Shown: positions 1-8,851 of the stretch, one piece after another
Layout of the letters: each line of letters starts with the position of its first letter
Numbering within the stretch: the first letter of the stretch is position 1
Assembly (NCBI GenBank): GCA_030598385.1
Contig: JAUVQB010000026.1
Span: 1 to 10,156 of the forward strand
Direction: 5' to 3'
DNA from: Alphaproteobacteria bacterium
Lineage (GTDB): Bacteria > Pseudomonadota > Alphaproteobacteria > Kiloniellales > JAKSDN01
Length of the DNA: 10,156 bases
The notes under the pieces: generated by a model
Told to the model about the DNA's origin: nothing
The model's database searches: none
The model's input: the letters and a program-made list of their open reading frames with translations, nothing else
Program-made: the position numbers and the translations under genes

Positions 1-3202
<3,202 letters not shown>

Positions 3203-3204
3203 CT

Positions 3205-3237
3205 AGAGCGGTATGAGGTCAAATTGAAGCAACGCTG
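3205..3237 (+). repeat. Left terminal inverted repeat of the bamD-recN element
   Basis: The outer 24 bases (3205-3228) are an exact reverse complement of 3500-3523. The similarity then continues with gaps to 3237. The repeat ends 2 nt before the recN start codon, so it replaces the usual ribosome-binding region of recN. On the minus strand it contains TTGACC, a sequence like a -35 box pointing outward into recN. No matching -10 box at good spacing was found. Confidence 0.9.
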
Positions 3238-3490
3238 TTGCCTCTGGGCCGAGTCCGTCCGCTAGGCGCGGGCCGAAGCGCGATGCCCCATGGATTTCCG
3301 GCGCATCGGGCGAGGTTCGCAACGACGCGGCGGGCCGGCCCCCCGTATCCATGGGGGCAATCCATGCGGGACGGGCGATTTTGGCCGGACGCCGCGTCGC
3401 TCGTCCCGAAAATCCACTGGGAATATGGGCTGGCATGTCCTTCGTCCCAAACATTGATCCCTGGCCTAACGTCCAGCCAAAATCGCTCCG

Positions 3491-3523
3491 TCAGCGTGGT
3501 TCAATTTGACCTCATACCGCTCT
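3491..3523 (-). repeat. Right terminal inverted repeat of the bamD-recN element
   Basis: Positions 3500-3523 are an exact reverse complement of 3205-3228, with an imperfect extension inward to 3491. Only 5 nt separate it from the bamD stop codon (3531-3529). The element therefore lies immediately after bamD without disrupting its reading frame. Confidence 0.9.
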
Positions 3524-3528
3524 TGCCC

Positions 3529-4371
3529 TCAGAAAACCGAATCCCAGGTGCGACCAACCCACCCCTGATCGCTTTCCTCGTCGGGCATGGCATCGACCCC
3601 GGTGAACAGAGCGTAGCTATCGGCATACCACTCGCTGCCCGGATAGTTGTAACCGAGCACGGCGGCGTTCGCTTGAGCCTCGTCGACCACGCCGAGGGCG
3701 AGATAGGCCTCGACCAGGCGATGGAGCGCCTCGGGTACGTGGCTGGTCGTCTCGAAGGTCTTGATGACGGTGCGAAAGCGGTTGATTGCCGCGAGATATT
3801 CGCCGCTCGACAGATAGAAACGCCCGATGCTCATGTGCTTGCCGGCGAGGTGATCGCGCGTCAGGTCCATCTTGAACCGGGAATCGCGGGCATATTTGCT
3901 GTCGGGGAACCGGCGGGAGACCTCATCCAGGTTCGCCAACGCCAAGCGGGTCATTTTCTGGTCGCGCTCGACGTCGGAGATCTGCTCGTAGTAGCTAATG
4001 CCGCGCAGGTAGTAGGCGTAGGCGATGTCCTTGTGGCCGGGATGCAGTTGGATGAAACGGTCCAGGGTATTGATGGCGTCGTCGTACATACTGTCCTGAT
4101 ACTGCGCGAAGGCGGCCATCAACTGGGCCTTGGACGCCCAGGCGGAATAAGGGTGCTGGCGCTCGACTTCGTCGAACAGCCTCGCCGACTCCTCGTAGTT
4201 CTTGAGGTAGAGTTGATTGAGCGCGCCGTTATAGAGCTCTTCGACCGGCTGCTCGACATAGACGGGCCCCTCATCGTCGCCGCAGCCGGCCAAGGCCAGG
4301 ACGAGCAGGCCGGCGGACAGCAAGCGGCCGAGCCTGCGGGGGCGAAGCGCAAACTGGTTGGCGCATGGCAT
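3529..4371 (-). CDS. bamD: Outer-membrane assembly lipoprotein BamD
   Basis: BamD (formerly ComL/YfiO) is the essential periplasmic-face lipoprotein of the BAM complex, which works with BamA to insert beta-barrel proteins into the outer membrane. The 280-residue protein starts with a basic segment and a hydrophobic stretch ending in the lipobox LAGC, giving lipidated Cys30. The body is a series of TPR helices, for example PVEELYNGALNQLYLKNYEES, HPYSAWASKAQ and the family signature AYAYYLRGISYYEQISDVERDQ. The start is the ATG at 4371, because it gives a normal lipoprotein signal and has GGAG 11 nt upstream. An in-frame ATG at 4482 would put the promoter at 4427-4455 inside the gene and was rejected. 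E. coli BamD is about 245 residues; the extra length here is mostly at the C-terminus. The stop lies 5 nt from the inverted-repeat element. Confidence 0.95.
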   Translation of the reverse strand: MPCANQFALRPRRLGRLLSAGLLVLALAGCGDDEGPVYVEQPVEELYNGALNQLYLKNYEESARLFDEVERQHPYSAWASKAQLMAAFAQYQDSMYDDAINTLDRFIQLHPGHKDIAYAYYLRGISYYEQISDVERDQKMTRLALANLDEVSRRFPDSKYARDSRFKMDLTRDHLAGKHMSIGRFYLSSGEYLAAINRFRTVIKTFETTSHVPEALHRLVEAYLALGVVDEAQANAAVLGYNYPGSEWYADSYALFTGVDAMPDEESDQGWVGRTWDSVF

Positions 4372-4405
4372 GGTTGGTTCGGCTCCGGCGGTGTTGAATC
4401 GACCG

Positions 4406-4429
4406 AGTCGGCTTCTTTCGAGGCCGACT
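4406..4429 (-). promoter_or_regulatory. Inverted repeat overlapping the bamD promoter -10/start region
   Basis: Perfect 7-bp arms AGTCGGC (4406-4412) and GCCGACT (4423-4429) surround a 10-nt loop. The repeat overlaps the -10 box and the predicted start site, so it could be a repressor operator. The transcript would begin inside it, so an RNA hairpin is less likely. A GANTC site (GAATC, 4396-4400), the recognition sequence of the alphaproteobacterial methyltransferase CcrM, lies just downstream. Confidence 0.35.
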
Positions 4430-4455
4430 ATAGGTCCTCGCCCATGGCTCCTCAA
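4427..4455 (-). promoter_or_regulatory. Sigma70-type promoter for bamD(-recN-ligA)
   Basis: On the minus strand a -35 box TTGAGG (4455-4450) is separated by exactly 17 nt from a -10 box TATAGT (4432-4427), which matches TATAAT at five of six bases. Transcription would start near 4420, giving an untranslated leader of about 50 nt before the bamD ATG at 4371. This lies in the only sizeable gap between lpxC and bamD. It suggests that bamD, recN and ligA can be transcribed separately from the division genes. No experiment supports it here. Confidence 0.6.
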
Positions 4456-4473
4456 GGCGTCCGCGCGGTGCTC

Positions 4474-4487
4474 TTCGCACATGCGAA
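4474..4487. promoter_or_regulatory. 14-bp palindrome upstream of the bamD promoter
   Basis: TTCGCA and TGCGAA arms are separated by 2 nt. The palindrome sits about 19 bp upstream of the predicted bamD -35 box and 31 bp after the lpxC stop. The position would suit a dimeric transcription factor, but I do not recognise the site. Chance occurrence is possible. Confidence 0.25.
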
Positions 4488-4517
4488 ATAACCTTGGATC
4501 CGGCCCGGGAGGTTCCG

Positions 4518-5462
4518 TCAGGCGCCAACTGCCGCCGTTTTACGGGCCGGCTCGCGCGGTTCCGGCGAGCTCGGCCTGCGGGGTCGGGCAAGATCGCGCC
4601 ACGACCAGGCCGCGGTATCGCTGAACAGCTTCTCCAGCAGGCGAATCATCATGCCCGGTTTCGCGCTGCGGACGGTCGCTAGGCCGATGACCGGCCCACC
4701 GGCCAGGTAGAGATCGCCGATCATGCACTGAGTCTGGTGGCGCACGAACTCATTGGTGAATCGCAAGGGGAGATCGTCGGCGATCCTGTCGCCGAGGACA
4801 GTAACCGCGTTGTCGGGGCGGCCTTCCTGGCATTCGGCGTCATCCGCCGGATCGAGGAAGTCGAAATGGCGCGCGCGCGAAACCTCGCGCTTGTAGGTTT
4901 GTTTGTCGAGCGTGACCGCCCAGGCCTGCTGACCCACGGCCGTGCATTGGGATTCGCAAGCGACATCAAGCGTGAGCCCCGAACCTGGCGCCAACGTGAC
5001 CGACCCCCGGCCTTCGCTGATCTGAATGGGGCTTCGGATTTCGAGGGCGCGACGGGGCGCGTTCTGCGCGGTGCTGCCGGCGCACTCCAGGAGAAAGACG
5101 AACGGCGCCGCGCTGCCGTCCATGGCCGGCAATTCAGGACCGTCCAGCTCGATCATCGCATTATCGATCGTACAGCCTGAGAGCGCCGACATGAGATGCT
5201 CGATTCCCGTCACCTCGACGCCGCTTTCATTGACTAAGCCCGTGGCGGCGGCGTTCGCAACCGCGTGTTCCCAGCTTGCCGGAATCCACGGCCGGTGATT
5301 GAGGTCGATTCGCGAGAAAACGATCCCGAGGTCGGGCGGGGCCGGCCTCAGGGTCATGGCGATTTTCGCACCGCTGTGCCGGCCGATGCCGGAGCAATGA
5401 ATCGCGTTCTTAAGTGTGCGTTGAGGAACGTCGGGCGAAGACGCTGCGCCGGGTTTTTCCAT
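4518..5462 (-). CDS. lpxC: LpxC-family deacetylase with altered active site
   Basis: LpxC is the zinc enzyme that removes acetate from UDP-3-O-acyl-GlcNAc, the committed step of lipid A synthesis. The 314-residue protein (E. coli 305) has the two-domain family pattern: QRTLKNAIHCSGIGRHSG (14-31), LRPAPPDLGI (38-47), IEHLMSALSG (87-96), the insert-like MDGSAAPFVFLLE (114-126), SRARHFDF (195-202) and EFVRHQTQCMIGDLYLAG (238-255). It keeps E88, H89, H242 and D250 (E. coli E78, H79, H238, D246). It differs at T191 (H199), D197 (P205), K239 (Q243), zinc ligand D242 (C246) and H265 (P269); the GLxxGGS and SGHALN stretches are also lost. The spacing from D250 to the conserved AW (285-286) is identical to E. 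coli, so the last three of these are substitutions, not misalignment. The start is the ATG at 5462 with a weak GCGAG upstream. Canonical activity is uncertain. Confidence 0.88.
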   Translation of the reverse strand: MEKPGAASSPDVPQRTLKNAIHCSGIGRHSGAKIAMTLRPAPPDLGIVFSRIDLNHRPWIPASWEHAVANAAATGLVNESGVEVTGIEHLMSALSGCTIDNAMIELDGPELPAMDGSAAPFVFLLECAGSTAQNAPRRALEIRSPIQISEGRGSVTLAPGSGLTLDVACESQCTAVGQQAWAVTLDKQTYKREVSRARHFDFLDPADDAECQEGRPDNAVTVLGDRIADDLPLRFTNEFVRHQTQCMIGDLYLAGGPVIGLATVRSAKPGMMIRLLEKLFSDTAAWSWRDLARPRRPSSPEPREPARKTAAVGA

Positions 5463-5491
5463 CAGATCGTCTCGCTTTGGGTTGGCCCGAT

Positions 5492-5523
5492 GCCTGGTAC
5501 CGGGACGCGTCCCGGCACCAGGC
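5492..5523 (-). repeat. 32-nt near-perfect palindrome (REP-like hairpin) in the lpxC leader
   Basis: The arms GCCTGGTACCGGGACG (5492-5507) and CGTCCCGGCACCAGGC (5508-5523) are complementary at 15 of 16 positions. The only non-Watson-Crick pair is 5499/5516. In the minus-strand (lpxC-sense) RNA this becomes a G-U wobble, so the stem is fully paired there, while plus-strand RNA would have an A-C mismatch. The stem ends 29 nt before the lpxC ATG. No U-run follows it, so it is not a standard intrinsic terminator. It may be a REP-like repeat, an RNA stability element or a partial attenuator between ftsZ and lpxC. Confidence 0.75.
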
Positions 5524-5534
5524 CCTCGGCCGCC

Positions 5535-5561
5535 ATTAGGATGAGGTTGTGGAGAACTCAA
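5535..5561 (-). promoter_or_regulatory. Weak candidate promoter for lpxC
   Basis: On the minus strand TTGAGT (5561-5556) is followed after 15 nt by CCTAAT (5540-5535). The spacing is short and the boxes are imperfect. It is the best pair seen in the 180-nt ftsZ-lpxC gap, and lpxC may instead depend on read-through from ftsZ. Confidence 0.22.
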
Positions 5562-5642
5562 TCCACCTTTGCATGCCCTGGATTGTGATCCCTCCTCGAA
5601 CCTCGGCTGCAAATCTCTAACGCAGGGATTCCACGCCTCCGG

Positions 5643-7433
5643 TTAGTTGGCCTGGCGACGGAGGAAGGCCGGAATATCCAGGAGGTCCTCCTCGCTCTGG
5701 CTGACCCCGACCCGCTCGGCCGGATCCAGGCCGGTGAGGCGAGGCTGGTTCAGCGCCGGATCCGTTTTGGCCGCTGCCGGCTTCTGCGTGGCGGCGGACG
5801 GCGCCGGGGCCGCCGCCTGTTCGACCCGAGCCTCGCCGGCCGGCGGACGTGCTGCCGTGGCCTGGCGGGGCGCGGCGGTCTTCCGAACACCGGCCGGGCC
5901 GGCGGCTTCGGATCGTGGCGCCCCTTGCGCAGGCTCCGGCTGGCCGTTGCTTTGGGTGGCCTCGTGGAATGCACGTGCCGCGCCAGTCACTTTTGCCAGC
6001 AGCCCCTTGGCCTTTCTGGGTGCGGCCATGTCCGCCTCAGCCTCCTGGGCCGGGACCCGCCGCTGGCCGCTGTTGGCCAGCTCGGCCGCCGCAAAGGGGT
6101 CCGCATGGCTGGCCTCAATGGCTGGCTGCGGTGCCGCCTGAGCCTGTACCTCTGCGGCAGGCGGCGCGATGAAGCCATCGTCGGCAGGCTCCGGGTGCTC
6201 GCTCTCGTTTTCGAGCTCGGCCACCGCTTCGAGCGGCTCTTGCGCTTCCTGCAGCGGCTCTTCCGCCAACGCGGCCTCGAGCTCCGCTTGCGCCATCGGC
6301 ACGGCCTCCACCGCCGGCTCTTCGGCAACCGGCTCGCCTGCCGATTCGGCGCCGGCCGCGCCGACTGCGGTGACCGTGCCCATCGCGGGACCGCCGGACG
6401 CCCGCGCCGCGCGCGTGGCGCTGCTCACCAGGCTGAGCGACACCGGCCGCGGATGGGCGGCCGCCTCGGTGTCGATCCCGGTCGCCACGACGGAAACGCG
6501 CATGCGGCCGCTCATCGCCTGCTCGAAGGTCGAGCCGAAGATGATGTTGGCATCCGGGTCGACCTCGTCGCGGATGCGATTGGCCGCTTCGTCGACCTCG
6601 AACAGGGTGAGGTCGTCGCCGCCGGTGATATTGATCAAGACGCCGCGCGCGCCCTTCATGGAGACCTCGTCCAAGAGCGGATTGGAGATGGCCGCCTCGG
6701 CCGCCTCTATCGAGCGATGCTCGCTGTCGGCCTCGCCGGTGCCCATCATGGCCTTGCCCATCTCGCTCATGACGGCGCGGATATCGGCAAAATCCAAATT
6801 GATGAGGCCTGGCATGACGATCAGGTCGGTCACGCCGCGCACGCCGGCGTGCAGCACGTCGTCGGCCATCTTGAAGGCGTCGGCGAAGGTGGTCTTCTCG
6901 TTCGCCACCCTGAACAGGTTCTGATTGGGAATGATGATCAGGGTGTCGGCATACTCCTGCAGATCGCTGAGCCCGGCCTCGGCGATCTGCATGCGGTGAA
7001 TGCCCTCGAACTGAAACGGCTTGGTGCAGACGCCGACGGTCAGGATGCCGGCTTCGCGCGTCGCCCGGGCGATGACGGGTGCTGCGCCCGTGCCGGTGCC
7101 GCCGCCCATGCCGGCGGCGATGAAGACCATATTGACGCCTTCCAGGGCGGCGAGAATCTCGTCCATCGCCTCTTCGGCGGCGGCACGGCCGACCTCCGGC
7201 TGCGAGCCGGCGCCCAGGCCCTGGGTGATGTGCCGGCCGATTTGCACCGTGTGTTCGCAGAGCGACAGGTTGAGTGCCTGGGAGTCGGTGTTGGCGACCA
7301 AAAAGTCGACGCCTTCCAGGTTCGACTGGATCATGTTGTTGACGGCGTTGCCGCCGGCGCCTCCGACGCCGATGACGGTTATCTTAGGTGTCAATTGGCT
7401 TTCCGAAACCGGAAGATCGAGTTTCAAAGTCAT
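5643..7433 (-). CDS. ftsZ: Cell division GTPase FtsZ, long-linker form
   Basis: FtsZ is the tubulin-like GTPase that forms the cytokinetic ring at mid-cell. The 596-residue protein has the N-terminal nucleotide-binding start [15 protein letters not shown] (20-34), the tubulin signature GGGTGTG (110-116) and the T7 synergy loop NLDFADI (212-218, with D214 and D217). The globular core ends near residue 325. It is followed by an Ala/Glu/Pro-rich linker of about 255 residues and the conserved C-terminal peptide [11 protein letters not shown] (586-596), which binds FtsA and other membrane tethers. Alphaproteobacterial FtsZ proteins typically have long linkers (Caulobacter FtsZ is about 508 residues), and this one is longer still. 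The start is the ATG at 7433 with AGGAGG 5 nt upstream. It lies 91 nt after ftsA. The stop is TAA, followed by a 180-nt gap to lpxC. Confidence 0.98.
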   Translation of the reverse strand: MTLKLDLPVSESQLTPKITVIGVGGAGGNAVNNMIQSNLEGVDFLVANTDSQALNLSLCEHTVQIGRHITQGLGAGSQPEVGRAAAEEAMDEILAALEGVNMVFIAAGMGGGTGTGAAPVIARATREAGILTVGVCTKPFQFEGIHRMQIAEAGLSDLQEYADTLIIIPNQNLFRVANEKTTFADAFKMADDVLHAGVRGVTDLIVMPGLINLDFADIRAVMSEMGKAMMGTGEADSEHRSIEAAEAAISNPLLDEVSMKGARGVLINITGGDDLTLFEVDEAANRIRDEVDPDANIIFGSTFEQAMSGRMRVSVVATGIDTEAAAHPRPVSLSLVSSATRAARASGGPAMGTVTAVGAAGAESAGEPVAEEPAVEAVPMAQAELEAALAEEPLQEAQEPLEAVAELENESEHPEPADDGFIAPPAAEVQAQAAPQPAIEASHADPFAAAELANSGQRRVPAQEAEADMAAPRKAKGLLAKVTGAARAFHEATQSNGQPEPAQGAPRSEAAGPAGVRKTAAPRQATAARPPAGEARVEQAAAPAPSAATQKPAAAKTDPALNQPRLTGLDPAERVGVSQSEEDLLDIPAFLRRQAN

Positions 7434-7438
7434 GCTCG

Positions 7439-7444
7439 CCTCCT
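7439..7444 (-). promoter_or_regulatory. Strong ribosome-binding site of ftsZ
   Basis: A perfect AGGAGG lies 5 nt upstream of the ftsZ ATG. It is the strongest Shine-Dalgarno in the window, consistent with FtsZ being made in excess of FtsA and FtsQ from the same region. Confidence 0.85.
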
Positions 7445-7460
7445 AATGGCTATGCAAAGG

Positions 7461-7484
7461 GCCCCCGCGATCGGCGGGAGGGGC
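7461..7484 (-). other. Hairpin between ftsA and ftsZ, proximal to ftsZ
   Basis: A GCCCC/GGGGC outer stem (7461-7465 with 7480-7484) and an inner CGC/GCG stem (7466-7468 with 7474-7476) enclose GATCG, with a bulge at 7477-7479. The stem lies about 16 nt upstream of the ftsZ ribosome-binding site. There is no U-run, so terminator function is unlikely. It may insulate the leader or stabilise a processed ftsZ message. Confidence 0.35.
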
Positions 7485-7489
7485 AGGGT

Positions 7490-7508
7490 GTCCCGAGGCG
7501 GTCGGGAC
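7490..7508 (-). other. Hairpin between ftsA and ftsZ, proximal to ftsA
   Basis: Perfect 7-bp arms GTCCCGA (7490-7496) and TCGGGAC (7502-7508) enclose a 5-nt loop, 16 nt after the ftsA stop. With the neighbouring hairpin it makes a structured intergenic RNA. No terminator U-tract follows. Confidence 0.4.
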
Positions 7509-7524
7509 CACCGGGTCGAAGCGG

Positions 7525-8808
7525 TCAAAAATGCTCACGAAACCAACCGCCGAGACGGCCGACCAAACCGTCCGGCTCAGGGGTCTTGACACGGTCCTCC
7601 TCCAGGGATGGCGCTTCCACATCGTGGTCGTCGGTCATCGCGTAGGCGATGAGGCCGGCGCTGGCGGCATAGGCCGGGCCGGCCGTGGCCTCGGCCAGGC
7701 CGCGAATGCGGGCCGGGCGGCCGACGCGGACCTGCTTGTCGAGAATGAGGGCGGCCAGGTCGCGCAGGCCCGGAAGCTGGCTGGCGCCGCCGGTCAGAAC
7801 GACGCGGCGCCCGGCCACCTTGTCGAAGCCGCTGGTCTCGACCCGCGAGCGGACCAGTTCGAGGATCTCTTCCATGCGTGGCTGGACGATTCCCACCAGC
7901 AGCGAGCGCGGCACCTGATGCGGCGTGCCGCCGTCGTCCTCGCCGACCTGGGGAACGTCGATGTATTCGCGATCGTCCGCGGCCACCGTCATGGCATGGC
8001 CGAACAGGGTCTTCATGCGCTCGGCGTCGGCGATCGGCGTCGACAGGCCGCGGGCGATGTCGTTGGTGACATGCAGGCCGCCGACCGGCATGACGTCGGT
8101 GAAGATCACGTTGCCCCCGAGGAACACGGCGATAGACGTGGTGCCGCCACCCATGTCGATCAGGGTCGCACCCAGTTCCGATTCGTCGGGCGCCAGGGTC
8201 GCGAGGCCCGAGGCGTAGGGGGAAACGACGAAGCCGCCGACATCGAGGTGACAGCGCTCGATACAGGTGCTGAGGTTGCGGACCGGCCCGTTGCCGGCGG
8301 TCACCAGATGCATATTGACGCCGAGGCGCTCGCCGAACATGCCGCGCGGATCGCGGATGCCGGAGCTGCCGTCGATGGTGTAGCTGGTCGGAATCGAATG
8401 GATGAGCTGGCGGCCGCGAGAGGTCTCGCCGGTGACGCTCTCGGACTCGAAACCTCGGGAGAGCGCGCGGCGCAGGTCCGCGTCGCCAACCTCGTGGCCG
8501 GCGATCGACACCTCGACGGCCATGGAGAAGGACAAGGGAAGCCCGCCCGACAGGTTCACGATGACCGATTCGACGGCTTCCCCCGCCATCTGCTCGGCGG
8601 CGTGAACCGCATTGAGGATGGCGCTTTGCGCGGCTTCCATATCGACCACCGCGCCGCTTTTCACGCCGCGGCTGGCCTGTTGTCCGATGCCGACCACCTT
8701 CGGCACCCGCCCATGCTCCAGCTCGGCGATGAAACAGCAGATCTTGCTGCTGCCGACGTCGAGGGCGGCAACACGATTGTTGCGGGTTCGCGCGAGGGGC
8801 TTCTTCAT
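7525..8808 (-). CDS. ftsA: Cell division protein FtsA, actin-like FtsZ membrane anchor
   Basis: FtsA is an actin-fold ATPase that attaches FtsZ filaments to the inner membrane and recruits later divisome proteins. The 427-residue protein (E. coli 420) has the phosphate-1 motif ALDVGSSKICC (15-25), the phosphate-2 motif IDMGGGTTSIAVF (217-229), the adenosine motif VVLTGGASQLPGL (336-348) and the FtsA-specific SHS2/1C region (about 84-160). The C-terminus GLVGRLGGWFREHF is the amphipathic membrane-targeting helix. The start is the ATG at 8808 (MKKPLARTRNNRVAALDVG). The frame stays open to 8970, but that extension has no family similarity and overlaps ftsQ. AGAGGTGA upstream is a moderate ribosome-binding site at long spacing. 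It follows ftsQ by 43 nt. Confidence 0.97.
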   Translation of the reverse strand: MKKPLARTRNNRVAALDVGSSKICCFIAELEHGRVPKVVGIGQQASRGVKSGAVVDMEAAQSAILNAVHAAEQMAGEAVESVIVNLSGGLPLSFSMAVEVSIAGHEVGDADLRRALSRGFESESVTGETSRGRQLIHSIPTSYTIDGSSGIRDPRGMFGERLGVNMHLVTAGNGPVRNLSTCIERCHLDVGGFVVSPYASGLATLAPDESELGATLIDMGGGTTSIAVFLGGNVIFTDVMPVGGLHVTNDIARGLSTPIADAERMKTLFGHAMTVAADDREYIDVPQVGEDDGGTPHQVPRSLLVGIVQPRMEEILELVRSRVETSGFDKVAGRRVVLTGGASQLPGLRDLAALILDKQVRVGRPARIRGLAEATAGPAYAASAGLIAYAMTDDHDVEAPSLEEDRVKTPEPDGLVGRLGGWFREHF

Positions 8809-8851
8809 CGCCGTCGGTCTCACCTCTGCAAAGGGTCGGGTCCGGGTGTCA

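Larger units (their letters stand above)
3205..3523. mobile_element. MITE-like non-autonomous element with terminal and nested inverted repeats
   Basis: This stretch fills nearly all of the 326-nt gap between bamD and recN. Its ends are a perfect 24-bp inverted repeat (3205-3228 with 3500-3523, starting AGAGCGGTATGAGG), extended imperfectly to about 33 bp (ACGCTG at 3232-3237 against CAGCGT at 3492-3497). Inside are further inverted pairs: TGGATTT 3291-3297 with AAATCCA 3410-3416, a perfect 10-bp arm 3323-3332 with 3390-3399, and an apical CCCCC/GGGGG hairpin 3340-3357. A second, imperfect inverted pair joins 3361-3391 and 3470-3499. The whole could fold into one long cruciform. There is no transposase gene. 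A clear target-site duplication is not visible, so the exact boundary and family are unknown. An 83-codon ATG-started minus-strand frame (3454-3203) crosses it but resembles no protein I know. Mobility is inferred from the structure alone; a chromosomal structural repeat is the alternative. Confidence 0.72.

Noticed and set aside
4372..4482. Upstream ATG for bamD at 4482
   Set aside because: It would bury the lipoprotein signal at residue 38 and onward and place the good promoter inside the coding region.
3238..4491. 417-codon plus-strand frame across the element and antisense to bamD
   Set aside because: bamD on the opposite strand has a clear lipoprotein signal and TPR pattern; the plus frame is its shadow joined to element sequence.
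4518..5000. Frameshift or sequencing error as the cause of the odd LpxC residues
   Set aside because: Family-like sequence continues in the same frame before, between and after the changed positions (SRAR, EFVRH, IGDLYLAG, AW), so a frameshift does not explain them. Single base errors at five separate codons are unlikely.
5492..5523. Rho-independent terminator after ftsZ
   Set aside because: The stem is strong, but no U-tract follows on the minus strand and it lies more than 100 nt beyond the ftsZ stop.
5463..5612. N-terminal extension of lpxC starting at a TTG at 5612
   Set aside because: The extra 50 residues have no LpxC similarity and would translate the palindrome. The ATG at 5462 gives the normal family length.
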